From NCBI GenBank assembly GCA_029834535.1, contig JAQMWT010000471.1, positions 1-64,000 on the forward strand: DNA of 64,000 nt, written 5' to 3'. The DNA comes from Chrysophaeum taylorii. Lineage: Eukaryota; Sar; Pelagophyceae; Pelagomonadales; Pelagomonadaceae. The notes below the pieces were generated by a model, which saw only the letters and a program-made list of their open reading frames with translations, ran no database searches and had not been told where the DNA came from. How positions within the stretch are numbered: position 1 is the first letter of the stretch; every line of letters begins with the position of its first letter. The translations under genes and the position numbers were made by a program. Shown in pieces: positions 21,889-34,242 of this stretch.

Positions 21889-24800
21889 ATCGGCGTGGCG
21901 CGTCCACAATCGGTGGTGCGTGTTGTTTGTTAATTAATTTGTTTAGTATGTCGGGTGTCCGAAGGCTGTTGTTGCAGGGACGAGCGTGGCAAACGCCGAG
22001 TGCCTGATGAACGTCAAGTCAATAATCGAGGACCACTTGCTGCGGGCCGACCTCTCGCTTGCCGTGGTGGTGTCGGCCATGGGCGGGCCCAAGGTGACGG
22101 ACATGCTGCTGGACGTGGTTTCGGCGGCGGCGGCACGAGCGAAGATGGGCGCTTTGTTGGGCCAGATCCGGAAGAAACACTTCGACGCGTTGGAGGGTCT
22201 CGAGCTGTTGCCGGTGGAGGTGCGCGAGCAGATCCGGCGGCAGATCGAGCGCGACCTGGAGGACGTGGGTAACGCTGCGGGCGGTGGGCGTGATGCGGGC
22301 GTCGACGCCGCAGATCGCCGAGCTGGTGTCCGGGTTTGGGGAGACGTGGTCGGCGAGGATCCTGACGGCACTGCTCGTCGCGGCAGGGCACGAGTTTGCG
22401 TACGTCGATGCGCGCGACGTGTTGAGCGTGGAATGCGGCGACGCGCGGGGGGACCGGTGCGGCGCGGTCGTATGGAGCGACTCGCAGCGCAAGCTGGACG
22501 CTCTGGTGTCGAGCACGGCGGGTGTTCGTCTTCTGGACGACCGCTCCAGCTGGTGATCACGGGCTACATCGCGTCGACCGTCGACGGCGCGCCGACGACG
22601 CTCAAGCGCGACGGCTCGGACTACTCGGCCTCGATCTTTGGGAAATTGCTGAGCGCGGCCGAGGTCCACATCTGGACGGACGTCGACGGCGTGCTGTCGG
22701 CTGATCCGAGGCGCGTGCCCGAGGCGTTCAGCCTCGAGGAGGTGACGTACGAGGAGGCGATGGAACTCGCTTATTTCGGGGCCAAGGTGCTGCACCCCAA
22801 GACGATGACCCCGTGCGTCGAGGCGAACATCCCGTTGTACATCCGCAACACATTCAACCCGACGGGTCGCGGCACGCGGATCGGCTCGTCCAAAACTCGC
22901 GCGCAAGTCGATGATGGCGGGGTTCACGACGGTCGACGACGTCGCCGTCATCAACGTGTGCGGGACCGGGATGCTGGGGTGCCGGGGTCGTGTTCACGGC
23001 GGCCGGCGCGCTCCGGAACGCCCAGGTCTCGGTGCGGCTGATCGCGCAGTCGTCGTCCGAGATGTCGATCGCGCTGGCGATCGACGCCAAGCGCGCCGAC
23101 GAGGCAAAGAAGGCCCTCGACGAGGCGTACGACCGGCAACTGCGGTCGGGGAGATCGCCGCCGTCGAGATCGTCAAGCCTTGCGCGATCATCGCCGCCGT
23201 CGCCCAGTCGCTGACGACCGACGCGCCAGGCCGCTTCTACGACTCGCTCGGCCGGTGCGGGATTCCGCTCGTCGCGTCGGCGCAGGGCTGCGACGAGCGC
23301 AACCTCTCGGCCGTGGTCCACGCGCGCGACGCGCGCCGCGCGCTCCGCGCCGTCCACTCGGCCTTCCTCGGCCACAACGTCGTCGCGCTCGCGCTCATCG
23401 GCGCGGGCTTCAACGGCGGCCACCTCCTGGACGCGATCGCCGAGGCCGAGCGGATGTTGCTCGCGCGCTTCAACGTCAAGCTCCGCGTCTGCGCCCTCGT
23501 CAATGCCGACGTCATGGTGCTCGCCGAGCCCGACGAAACCCAGACAACAACAACAACAACAACAACAACCGAAGGGGGCGAGGGCGACATCGACCTCACC
23601 AACTGGCGGTCGCGTCTCAAGACGGCGACGACCGAGTCCGACTTCGACGCGCTCGTCGCCCACCTCGAGCGGTACCGCGCCTGGGTCCCGAACCTCGTCG
23701 TCGTCGACACGTCGTACTCGCTCGCCGTCGCCGAGCAGCACTCGACCTGGCTGCGGCACCAGTTCCACGTGATCAACGCGAACACGCGCGCGCTCGCGGG
23801 TCCGCTCGACCTCTTCGAGCAAATCCTCAAGGCCCGCGACGCGGCGGGGCCCATCTGCTACCTCTCCGAGGCCTGCGTCGGCGGCGGCCTCCCCGTCATC
23901 GACACGCTCCGCAACCTCGTCCTCGGCGGCGACACCGTGCGCCACGTCGAGTGCGTCATCTCGGCCTCGATGTCCTTCATCTTCTCTCTCGTCTCGACGG
24001 CCGCGCTCGCGACCGCCAAGAACGGCCACGCCCCCACCAAGAACGGCCACGCCTTTTCCAAGAACGGCCACGGCCGTCCCTTAAACGACGACGATGCCGA
24101 CCCTCCGAAGCCCGTGCGGTTCCGCGACGCCGTAAAGCGCGCGTGGGTGATGGGTCTCCTCGAGAACGAACCGTTCCTCGACATCTCGGGTCAGGACGCG
24201 GCGACCAAGCTGCTCGCGCTCGGCCGCGAGCTCGGGCTCGCGCTGGAACCGCAACACATCCGGTCCGAGCCCGTCGACGGCCTCCGGAAATCCTCGCTGC
24301 CGAAAACACCGACCCCCAGCAGCCGAACGTCGAGTCGTTCCGCCAGCAGTACCTCTCGTGGCGCCGCGGCCTCCGGTCGCTCGGGGACTGCGACGTGTGC
24401 GGCGACGAGGACGCGGCCGAGCACTGGCTCCCGCCCGAGACCCACGAGCGCGCCGTCGCCATCGCCGGCGGCGAGATCGCCTCGGCCCCCTCGCCCTCGT
24501 CGGAACGCGTTTCCAAACCGCCGCGCGGACAGCACGCGCGGCTCTTCGGCTGGAGCGCTGTCGAGTCCTACGACGCGCGGTCGCTCGACGAGGGCTACTC
24601 GCGCGCCGAGGCCTCGGGCCGCGTACTCCCCATCTCCGAAAAGACTCTCGACGCGATCGACGAGGCCGTCCACGCGCGCGTCGAGGCCGCGCACGCGAAC
24701 GGCAAAGTCCTCCGGTACGTCGGTCGCATCGACGTCGCGACCGGCGACGTCGAGGTCAAGCTCGAGGACGTCGACCCTTCTCACGCCTTCGCCCAGCTCT

Positions 24801-25006
24801 CTGGCCCCGAGCTCTGCGTTCGCTTCTTCACCGAACGCTACCGCGCCATACCCCTCACCGTTAACGGACCCCTCTTCGCCGCCGGAATGGCCTCGGGCGT
24901 CTTCTCCGAGCTCCTCCGAGTCGTCCGCCACTGCTCGGGCCACGACCGGCCCTATCACCTCCAGCTCCGCCGCACCCGCTCCATGAGCAGGCTCGAGTCC
25001 TTTTGA
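21889..25006 (+). pseudogene. Mirror copy of AK-HSD with several frame breaks
   Basis: Exon 1 is at about 21889-21915 with its ATG and KFGG codons damaged; exon 2 starts at 21978. The intron and its TTGCAG acceptor are preserved. Exon 2 is only 21 bases shorter than the left copy over 3 kb, so the error rate falls sharply here. Single-base gaps still shift the frame several times, for instance near 22270, 22520, 22980, 23150 and 24290. The left copy should be used. Confidence 0.85.
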
Positions 25007-25898
25007 CTTCTCCCATAAGAAAAAAAAAAAAAAAGGCACCTCGCGATCTACTCCGTTTCCAACCTCCGAACTTTCGTCTGCCTGCCACTTACTTCTCTCT
25101 TCCCCGACATGAAGGCTCGCCGAGGAACCTTGTGTCGTCGCTCGCCGACCGCCCTTTCCGCCGCCGCTCCCCTCTTTTCTATCTATTTTCACAACACCCC
25201 CAAAAATATTCTCGAACCCCGGTAGACGCGACGACGACGACGACGTCCTCGAAAGCAGACCCATGCCCTCCTCTGGATCCTATCCTATTCAAGCCATCCT
25301 CCTCGGGACGGGAACTCGACACGCCTATGATATCCTCTCGCGCCGCGGTGTTTCGCCTTCGCGCGGTCATCGTGCGCGGAGGTCTGCTGCTCTTATCCCT
25401 CCTCGCTGCTGTCTGTCTGTCTGTCCCGGCTATGTATCCCGCAGCAGCGAGCAGCAGCTTGTTGTTGTTGTTGTTATCGACGTTGTTTTTCAGTTCCACA
25501 ACAACGCAACCGCCATTTTCTTGGCGCGCGCACACACGCGCGCGCACGCACGCACGCACCCACCCCACCCAGAGAGAGAGGATGTGATGTGATGTGATGT
25601 GATGTGATATGATATGTATGCTCTCGTTCGCTCTATGCACCCCTCGCATTCCTGCTGAGTCGTCGTCGTCGTCGTCGTCGTCCTCCTCCTCCTCCTCCTC
25701 CTCCTCCTCCTCCTCGAGCGGCGCGATAAATCTTGAAAGAAGAAAATTGTTGTTGTGGTGCTCGCGTAACAATGACGACGACGCCGGCAGCGGGCTGACT
25801 CGCTCGATCGCCCGCCCGTCCGCTCGCTCGATGGATCACATAAGAATCACGCATTCATCAGGTCCGCCACCTTGCGCGCGTTTCTGGAGATGAAAACA
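25007..25898. repeat. Mirror of the microsatellite-rich spacer
   Basis: Mirror of 6906-7819, 22 bases shorter, with the differences concentrated in the microsatellite tracts. No gene seen. Confidence 0.8.
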
Positions 25899-28194
25899 CT
25901 AGGGATCGTCGAATTCCGACTCGGAATCCGTCATGGGGTGGGAGTTCTCGGTGAGGCTGAGCCAGGAGGTGGGCTCGAAGTCGCGGAGATGGCCGTACTT
26001 GTCCCGCATGTGCGCCATGAAAGCGCGGTTCATGCGGAGGACGAAGAGCATGTCGAGCTCCTCGCTGTCGAGGAGGGTGCTACCTCGGGCCAGGACGAGG
26101 TCGGCGCACGAGGCAGCACGGTCGCGGAAGGATTCGGCGGGGAGAGTGCCGATGCAGCCCCGCGAGGCGCGGGCTAACTGAACGAGGTAGCCAAAGTGTT
26201 TCTTGGAGAGGGTCTTGTAGAGCTTGGCAACGTTGAGGGGGAGAAGATGGTCGACGACGTCGAGGGAGGCGTACTTCGAGAGCTCGGGAAACGCTTCGCG
26301 CCAGTTGATCGACTTGGCTTGCTCGATCCATTTCCAGAATACGGTCTCAAACTCGGCGTCGAAATCGGGCGGACTCTCTTCGTTGACCTGGACGAAGACG
26401 TGGGCCCAGACTTCGAGGCCGAGGTCGTCCTCGTCGTCATCATCATCGTTCCGGGGTTTCCTGTTGGTTTCGCCCGCGGGCGCGGGCACGTGCGCGGGCG
26501 CGGGCGCATGCGCGGCTTCCGGCGCATGCGCGGGCGCGGGCTCGGCGCCTGCGGCGGCTCCAGACGTCCTCTTTCGGCGCTGATAGTGCCAGGCGCGGGT
26601 CGCGTACTCGACGTAGAGGGTCTTGAGGAGGCTCTTGGCCCTCGCACGTTGGGTCCGGGTGAGGTGTTTGCACCCGAGGGTGCGGAAGTCGAGGATCGTG
26701 GCGATGAGCTCTCGGTCGGTGACGCGCACGGCCTCCGTTTCATCCTCGCAGTATCGCCTTTGCGCCTCGCGCTTGGCGCGCTCGAGGCACCGTCGACCGA
26801 TCGGCGTGAATTCGGACACCGGCTTGACGACTCGCGGGAGGTCGGGTTCGGGCGTGACGTGGTCGAGGTCGATCACTCGGAGAGCGGGGGCCCGGAGCTC
26901 GTCGATCACGCGGCACTTGAGAGCCGCGGCGCAACCGCCGAGGAAAAGGTTCTGATGTCGTTCGAGCGCCGTCGCTCGGTCGGCCACCGCCGTGACACTC
27001 TCGAATTCAACGAGCGCGGTCCAGTCGGCGTCGTCGAGCGCCGGACTCTCCGCCGCCTGGTAGTAAAGCTTGAGGGCCTTGTTGAGGCGAAACGCCGTCG
27101 TGAGGAAGCGTTCTCGCCTGATATGACTCGAAGAATAGCGGGCGCGTCCGCGGACGGGGTTTGAGCTTGAGACCCGAGGCGACGCCACCGGGGACTCTCG
27201 CTGCGACGCGCATCAGGTCGTCGTGATGCTGGTCGGAGGAGGAAAAGTGTCTCGCCACGTCGCGTGCCCGCTCCAGGAGCGCCTTTCCCTCTGGAAACGG
27301 GTCGTCGCCGCGTTCCGAGTCGCCGACGGCCAAAGCCGAGATCTTGCCGTCGCGGCGGCGCTGGTCGTCAGCAAAAAAACCCTCCGCGCGGTCAGTCTCG
27401 ACCACAACGGCACTCTCGAAGTCCATACCCATTCGCTCGAGCGCGACGCGTCGTAGCGCCGCCTCGTCGTCGACGGGAACCAGACCGACGCAGACGGCGT
27501 GCGACGCGCCAAACTCCTCGTCGACGAAAGAGAAGCCAAACGCCCTCGAGGACCCGAGGGCACCGCCGTCGTCCAGAGCCCGGCCAAAGGGATTCCCGTC
27601 GGCCGCCTCGTACTCGAGGGCCACGACGTGCTTGAGCAGGCGCGCGAAGAGGCCAAACTCGGCGCGCACCCACGCGCCCAGCCCGTTGCGCGCGAGCTGC
27701 GGACATTTCGCGTCGCCGTCCCAATACGCGTCTACCATGCCGCGAAAAAACGGCTCGTCGAAGCTTTGCCTCGAGATTATCTGCTCACCGTAGACGAAGA
27801 ACCGTGCCACCGACGCGAGGGCCGTCTCCTGTTGCCGCGCCGACTTTGTCGGCGCGACCGCGAAAGCTCCGCCTTTCTTCGACGACGACGACGGGGCCGG
27901 CGAACTCGCACTCTCCTTTCTTTGCTTCTTCGCAGCCTGCCGTTTCGAAAACTCAGAGTTCGGATGGGCTTTTCGCATGTGGTCCAGAGCGACCGTCGTA
28001 AGCCAGATCCCCCGCTGGTCCCGCGTCACGCGGAGCAGCTGCGAGCACGTGCTCCCGTCGTCGCGCTCGGCGAAGCAGCAGTGCGTCATCTTGCTCCGGT
28101 CGTCGTCCGCCTTGGACGCCTCGGGATGCTCCGCACTCAGCGGCTTGACGAACTGCCACACACCCTTGTTCGAGACCTGCCGCCGTTTCATCAT
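25899..28194 (-). pseudogene. Mirror copy of the BED/hAT-like gene, frame-broken
   Basis: Runs from the preferred ATG at about 28194 (open frame from 28275) to the stop at 25899. Two long open pieces overlap at about 27007-27188, where a small loss shifts the frame. Otherwise it is nearly identical to 4605-6905. Confidence 0.85.
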
Positions 28195-28445
28195 CAGCAG
28201 CCTATGTAGGCAGGTCTTGAAAAAGATTACCTTGATTGGTTCCAGCCGTTGTTCAACGGCTGCACACAGTGTCATATCGTCGTCGTCCGTTCTGAAGGAA
28301 AAAAAGTACTAGAATTAGAAGTGCTGCTGACGTGGCATCATATCGGCTACCTCAACTTTTTATTATTCATCTCAGGAGTTGTTCAGGAAACCACCACCCA
28401 ATCTGCTGCTGAAGAGAGCATTCATTGCTGCTACATATAGATTGA

Positions 28446-30689
28446 TTGATTGATTTGGCGGGGTTGTTTGTTGTTGTACCACTAGTTACGGCGACGACGA
28501 CGACGAAGACGACGACGACGACGACAAGGCCAGGGGCGGCAGCGGCAACCTCGTTGCCGATGTCGTCGGACGAGAGCGACGAGTGGCCTCTGCCGGGTCA
28601 TTCCCAGAGCCTGCCGCTCGAGGGCGAGATGGAGTGTCTCGTGGGCGGCGCGCCGTCGCCCGGCGTGCCGAACTACAGCGCGTTGGAGCGCCTGACGATG
28701 TCGTCCCCGCCTTTGACCCCCGGACGGCGGCGACATCGAGGACCCGTCCGAGCTTCGGCGCGTTTCGTCGGAGGGGACCGCCATCGGACGCGCCGCCCAT
28801 CGCACCCCAAAGTTCAAGAAGAAGCTGGCGTTCTGCGACGAGGTCAAGCTCGTGGCGGGGCGGCTCGCGCACGGATGCAAGATAAAGACGACCAAGCGCC
28901 AGCAGAGCATGGACCGGACGATGCGGGCCAATTCGCAGCGCGACGAGAGCGTCAGCAAGTTCCGTCCCCTCCGCAAGACGACGTCGCTCCTCGTCGGCGT
29001 CGAGGACGATACGACGTCGCACCAACACACGGTCGTCCAGCCGCGCGAGACCCTCATGGTCCAGATGTTCGAGGCCTCGACGTCACGCCAGACCTACTTT
29101 TCGGCTCTGGTGGCTTTGTTTTCGATCTTGGTGGCGAGCACTCTGTTTTACACGTTGTTCGCGCGGTGGTCGTTCGTCGACGCGCTCTACTTCTCGATAG
29201 TCACGCTTACGACCGTCGGATACGGCGACGTCGCGCCCAAGGACAGCGCGGGTCGCCTCTTCGATCTGGTGCTTTTCTTCCTGGGCGCGGGCGTGGTCGG
29301 CTCGTTGGTGGGCTCGACGTTCACCGCGTTCCTCGACGAGGAAAAGCACAAAGAGGAGGAGACGCTCAAATCCAAGCGCGAGCAAACCGGCGGCGCCGCG
29401 GGCGGTGCTGGCCTCCAAAAGAAAAAGAACAGCAAGGACCCCTGGCACCGCCTCTCTCGGTCGCTGGGCTACGTTGGAATGTGGACGGTGTGCGGCGCTA
29501 TCACCTTCACCTTGTTCGAGCCCGAGGTGCGGTTCGTCGACGCGTTGTATTGGGCGGGCGCGAGCCTCACGACGGTCGGTTACGGCGACGTGCACCCGAC
29601 GAAAAAGGTGACCAAGGTCTTCACCATATTTTACCTCCTGGGCGGGACATTTATCGTGTTGAAAGCCCTCGGGTCCATCGCCTACATCCCCATTGAGGCC
29701 CGCCGGAGGCGGATCGAAGCGGCCGTGCTCTGCCAATACGGCGATAAACTCACGCAGGCCGACTTTCTCGAGCTAACGAGGGGCGATCTCGTCAAGCGAC
29801 TCGGCGTCATCGACGACCCCACCAACACCCACAATTCGCTGTTGGAAGATGCGACCGACGCGAAAAAAAAACGCGTCGTCATCGTCGGCGACCATCAACC
29901 TCACCAATCGAGGCGAGTCACGAAGACTGCTTTCGCGATCGCCATGCTCGTTAAACTCGGCAAGATCGAGATCGACGACGTCGAGGACTGCTTCGACCAG
30001 TTCAGCCGCCTTGACCACCACTGCCACGGCTTTTTGAACTTCGAAGACGTCGACGACGGCGGGGACAGTAGCCCCGAACGCCCGCTAAAGCCGCCGCCGC
30101 ACAAGGCGGCGACGACGGCGCCGCCGCCGCCTCCCCCGCCCCCCCTGCGAGAGCGGGCTTCGAGGTCCCGCGCCGAACCGCCCAAGAAAAACCACCGCAA
30201 TCACCACCACAAGCGTACCATTTCCTTTGGCCTCACTTCGCCCAATACGAGGATGAAACAGGTCGCTGCCGCGGGAAAGAGGCCGCCGAACTTCGCCGGA
30301 AAACCCTCGTCAAGAAGGACGACCACTCGTCCCCAGATTCGAACAAGTCCTCCTCGAGTAATAGGACCTCCCCGGCTGCGAAGACGCCCGTCCCGCCGCC
30401 GCCGAGAATCAAGACCCACGCCGGTGTCGGGTCGCTCCCGAGTGTCGTCGACAAGACGACGCCGCCGACGACCAGCGTTTCGACACCTTCGAGTGCCAAG
30501 ACGCCGACGAGTGCCGGCACAACTCCTACGAGCGTTAAGACGCCAACCAGCGACGACTATACTTTGCCGACGAGCGCCGGGACGCCAAACGACGACTACT
30601 TTACTTTGCCGACGAGCTCCACCGATGCCAACAACATACCCATGCGAGCACTCCCCCCCGATATCTTCAGCAGCGACGACAGCTTTTAA
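28446..30689 (+). pseudogene. Mirror copy of the two-pore K+ channel, frame-broken
   Basis: Start ATG 28446, stop TAA 30687-30689, six bases shorter than the left copy. Frame changes fall near 28725 and near 30285. Both TTVGYGD filters are intact in the middle piece. Confidence 0.85.
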
Positions 30690-31307
30690 CCACGACGACG
30701 ACGCTACCTAATTTTTTTTTTGTTTGCGGATGATGATCCCCATTTTCTGAACTTGACGACGACGACTTGGACACTCGTCGGCGCAGCAGCAGCAGCAGCA
30801 GCAGCACGGAACCGCCGCGGTATCTCGCAGCAGGCAGCCCTTCAATGTATTTCGTCGGTCGCGGAGACCGTACTCCCAATTTTTCAAAACATCAACAACA
30901 CGCGCGCAAAAAAAATCTGTTTTTGATTTCCACAGCAACAAGTCTACACTATTATTATTGTGAGCGCTCGAAATTAATTAGCGCAATATTCCACACCCTC
31001 TTCCTTTGAGTTCTCATTCGCTCGATACTCTCTACCATTAGATACTTGCGGCGGCGGCGGAGGAGGAGGGCGGCTCGACGGCGCGTGGTACCTGAAAAAG
31101 CACAAGGCAAAATCTTTTGCGTGGCGACGAAACAAACAAACAACAACAACAACACCAACGAGAGAGGGTGTAGTTGATCAGTAACGAAGGGTCCAGAGTC
31201 TGCACGCGCGATGGAATCAGTCCGCGCCTCCTTTATTTGACTCCGAAAGAAGGGCGGGTGCGTACGAGAAATATGAGGCGGCAAAGCCCCAAACCCAAGT
31301 CATCATC
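30690..31307. other. Mirror of the spacer 1486-2103
   Basis: The same 3' flanking sequence, with (CAG)n at about 30783-30807. No gene seen. Confidence 0.7.
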
Positions 31308-32777
31308 TCAAAAGGCACAGGGACAACAAAGGGTGGTGTGTGCGACGTACACGACGGGTGGTCTATCGGCGCGGAGGGCCGGGTCGGTGGGCGCGTCGCC
31401 CTTAAAGTAGCCTAATCGAAGCTTGCGTTTCTTGAGGCGACACTCAGCGCGCACGATAGTCGCTGCCGTGGATGCGTCCTCGACGTCAACGATCGCCGAG
31501 CCGTAAAAGAGCCCCGAGTCGCGATCGACAAGCCACGTGACTTCGACGTCGTACGCGCAGCCCGGAAGCGCGTCGACGAGCGCGCGCTTCTCGAGGACCA
31601 ACGGCAGGTTCCCAACAAACACGCGCGTCGCGTCGGACGCGGGCGGCTCGACGACTACTCGTCGTTTCTTTTTCGGAGGAGGCGTTATCGCCGAAGTCGG
31701 CGTCGGCGGCGGCGTCGTCGTCGGCGGCGGATCGTACGTCGGGAACGCGTCCTTACGCGCGCCGCCGTAGCCGTCGCGGCAGAGGCGGCAGCGTAGGTCG
31801 GACGAGGTCGGGGAGCGGCGGCATCGCGCGCACACGAGGACGGGCACTTTGCACGAGGCCTCGCCGCACGCATACCTGCCGCGGTACTCGTCGCACTTGG
31901 CCCCGCAAGACGCGCACTCGCCCAACACGACGTCGCTCGTTGGGTTTACTCTCGAGGGTCGTTGCTCGAATCGCTTGTCGAAGAGATAGTTAGCCCCGCG
32001 CCAAAAGCCGCCGTCCGGAAATTCTCGAAGATACCGGTCGATCCCGCCCCGCACCATCAAGATTTCCTTCGGCGACGAGAGGAGCTGGTCGGCCGCGGAC
32101 GCGTTCGACGACGCGGCGCCGAGGAGCGCCGACGCGCGCTCGCACCGGATCCCGCCCGTGCAGTACATCAACACCGTCTTCCCGGCGAGCCGCTCCTGGG
32201 TCTCGGGCCTCGCGAGCCACTTGGGAAATTCGTGAGAGTTCCGGATCTTGGGATCGATCAGCTCGGCGCCGCCGACCGGCGGCACGATCCGGCCGATCTC
32301 GGTCTCGTACTGGTTTCGAACGTCGATCACCACCGAATTGGGCTTTTTCAGAGCGGTGTGGTACTCGCGGGCCCCGAGGTGGGTCGCCCCCTTTAAAGCC
32401 GGCGGGTCCTTCGCCAGGCCGTACCCCACGAGCTCCTCCGTCTTGCGCAGCGTCAAACGCTTGAACTCGGCCCTCGAATCCAGCCCGTCGGTGATCTTGA
32501 AGTCCGTGTCCTCGAAATACGGGTCCAGCGCCCGCACGGCTTGGCAAAACTTGCGCACACTTCGCGACTCGCCTGTCAGGGTGCAGTTGACGTCCTCGCG
32601 GGCGATGCGACCGCGACCCGTGATCCCGTGCTCTCTGCCGAGTCTCACCATTGCCCGCAATATTCGCCGATGCTCCGTCTCGCTCCAGGCAGGCTCGGCG
32701 TACTGGTAGAACAACACGATGGCGCACGGCTTTTTCCGATCCAGGGCCGGAGGACCTTTCGTCTTGCCGAACACCAT
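31308..32777 (-). CDS. TrhO-like rhodanese fused to a C-terminal RRM (intact copy)
   Basis: A single open frame of 489 residues from ATG 32777; an in-frame TAG lies just upstream. The N-terminal domain covers about 15-115 and the rhodanese about 125-260, with C206 in YCTGGIRCE as the catalytic cysteine. Cysteine pairs at 288-333 suggest zinc binding. A low-complexity linker and KKKRR lead to an RRM at about 385-458. Bacterial TrhO hydroxylates U34 of tRNA; the RRM could help hold the tRNA, which is inference. The gene is divergent from the EF-hand gene with 109 bases between starts, so its promoter is real unique-side sequence. This copy should be preferred over 17-1485. Confidence 0.9.
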   Translation of the reverse strand: MVFGKTKGPPALDRKKPCAIVLFYQYAEPAWSETEHRRILRAMVRLGREHGITGRGRIAREDVNCTLTGESRSVRKFCQAVRALDPYFEDTDFKITDGLDSRAEFKRLTLRKTEELVGYGLAKDPPALKGATHLGAREYHTALKKPNSVVIDVRNQYETEIGRIVPPVGGAELIDPKIRNSHEFPKWLARPETQERLAGKTVLMYCTGGIRCERASALLGAASSNASAADQLLSSPKEILMVRGGIDRYLREFPDGGFWRGANYLFDKRFEQRPSRVNPTSDVVLGECASCGAKCDEYRGRYACGEASCKVPVLVCARCRRSPTSSDLRCRLCRDGYGGARKDAFPTYDPPPTTTPPPTPTSAITPPPKKKRRVVVEPPASDATRVFVGNLPLVLEKRALVDALPGCAYDVEVTWLVDRDSGLFYGSAIVDVEDASTAATIVRAECRLKKRKLRLGYFKGDAPTDPALRADRPPVVYVAHTTLCCPCAF

Positions 32778-32886
32778 GAGAAGACCGACCACTCGCTAAA
32801 TAATATTTTTGTTGCTGTTGTCCCGGAACCAACGGCTATTATTATTATATTGGATAGGGTCAAGCAACGAAGGATCACGAGGGAGG
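32778..32886. promoter_or_regulatory. Divergent promoter region, TrhO-RRM and EF-hand gene
   Basis: 109 bases between two divergent starts, AT-rich (a TATTATTATTATATTGG run). The inverted repeat ends inside it at about 32793. Promoter function is inferred from position. Confidence 0.4.
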
Positions 32887-34185
32887 ATGATGAAGCTCTT
32901 CACCACCTCCCTCCGCAAGGGAAAGGAGATCAAGGGGAAGACGCCTTTGATGAAGGTGATGCGCGAGTACAAAATGACAAACCCCGAGGCGTCGAAAATT
33001 TTGCTGCTGTTGGAGAAGATCGACGCGGACCACAACGGCCTCGTCGACTTTGACGAGTTCCTCCAGTTTCTCGAGTTGAACAAAAAGACGACCGAGATCG
33101 AGAAGCAGTTCTTGCTGTTGGAGGTGTTCATGGCGGTCGAACCACCAGGGATGACGGACTTTTTGAAAGTCGACATCAAGAAGAAGTTCGAGATGTTTCA
33201 GAAGGCGAGGATACGCCTCGAGTACGTCGAATTCTTCGTCGCATTGTACAACTTTAACACGCTCGACCACCAAGGGATGGTAAGATTCACCTTTGACATG
33301 CTCGACACCGACAGGTCGGGGCACCTTCGACGCGAAGAAATAGAAAATCTGGTCCGAGTTTTTCTGCGCGAAAAAGAGCGCCGCGTCGAGACCAAAGTCA
33401 AGCAGCTCATGTTTTTTTTGGATGAGGATAATAGCGGTGGGATCGAGTTTGACGAGTTTTTGAGGCTCCACGGTCGCATGTCGTTGCTCATGTTTCCGGT
33501 CTTTCGCCTCCAGATTGCCCTCAGAAAAAAACTCCTCGGCGAATCGTATTGGAGAAGGGCGACCAAGCTCAGACGCGCGGTCTACGAGGAAACAGGTCAG
33601 TCTCCCACAGACATATACTTTTTTGTCGTTGGCCGAAAAGTCCCCGCCGCCGCCGTTGTCGTTGCGATCGAGGACGACGAACAAGAAAAGACGTCCGGGC
33701 GCGAGGAGGAGGACGAGGAGATAGTGAAGGACGACGCGGATACCGCCGTAACGACCGCGGCGGAGGACCTCGAAGAAGAAGAGAACAGGGAGCGCCTCGA
33801 CCCTTCGTTGTTGTTGTTCGAAGAAGAAGAAGAAAAAGAAAAAGAAGAAGAACGCCAGACGAGGAGCGAAGCAGTTGATGCGGTCCGCGAGGGTCCTTGG
33901 TGGGTCGAGGACCGCGGTACGGGGGGCCGCCTCGACAAATCCCTGGTCGGTGCGGAGACGGCGAGCGTCCTCGACGCGGCCGAGAGGGCCCGCGACCGCG
34001 CCCAGAGCCTCAACAGCAACGCCGAGGCCCGCGCGTCGCTCCTCGACAAGCTCGGCGGCCGAAGCGCCGCCTACGTCGTCGTCGTCGCGCCGAGACGCCG
34101 GCGGCGGTGCTGTTGCTGCTGGCATGCTCCCCGGCGGGGGCGAACGTACGCGGCGAATAACAACAGCCAGACGAGCCCGCATTGA
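32887..34185 (+). CDS. EF-hand calcium-binding protein
   Basis: 432 residues from ATG 32887 (a second ATG follows at once). Three canonical EF-hand loops are visible: DADHNGLVDFDE (46-57), DTDRSGHLRREE (140-151) and DEDNSGGIEFDE (179-190), all with acidic residues at positions 1, 3 and 12. The N-terminal 200 residues resemble calcineurin-B-like Ca sensors. The rest is acidic and coiled-coil-like (Glu/Lys runs at about 290-345) and ends in a low-complexity basic and cysteine tail that may not be translated as shown. The partner is unknown. It is convergent with the RING-CH gene, with 57 bases between stops. Confidence 0.8.
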   Translation: MMKLFTTSLRKGKEIKGKTPLMKVMREYKMTNPEASKILLLLEKIDADHNGLVDFDEFLQFLELNKKTTEIEKQFLLLEVFMAVEPPGMTDFLKVDIKKKFEMFQKARIRLEYVEFFVALYNFNTLDHQGMVRFTFDMLDTDRSGHLRREEIENLVRVFLREKERRVETKVKQLMFFLDEDNSGGIEFDEFLRLHGRMSLLMFPVFRLQIALRKKLLGESYWRRATKLRRAVYEETGQSPTDIYFFVVGRKVPAAAVVVAIEDDEQEKTSGREEEDEEIVKDDADTAVTTAAEDLEEEENRERLDPSLLLFEEEEEKEKEEERQTRSEAVDAVREGPWWVEDRGTGGRLDKSLVGAETASVLDAAERARDRAQSLNSNAEARASLLDKLGGRSAAYVVVVAPRRRRRCCCCWHAPRRGRTYAANNNSQTSPH

Positions 34186-34242
34186 TTTATTATTAAAGAT
34201 GATTTCCTTCTTCCTAAAACGACGAAAACGGACCGAAGAAGA

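Larger units (their letters stand above)
16905..32793. repeat. Right arm of giant inverted repeat
   Basis: Reverse complement of the left arm. Paired-coordinate sums fall from 33745 at the turn to 32794 at the outer end, so this arm is about 950 bases shorter. Nearly all the loss lies between 16.9 and 21.7 kb. The arm ends at about 32793, where unique sequence begins and runs to the right edge of the window. Confidence 0.97.
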
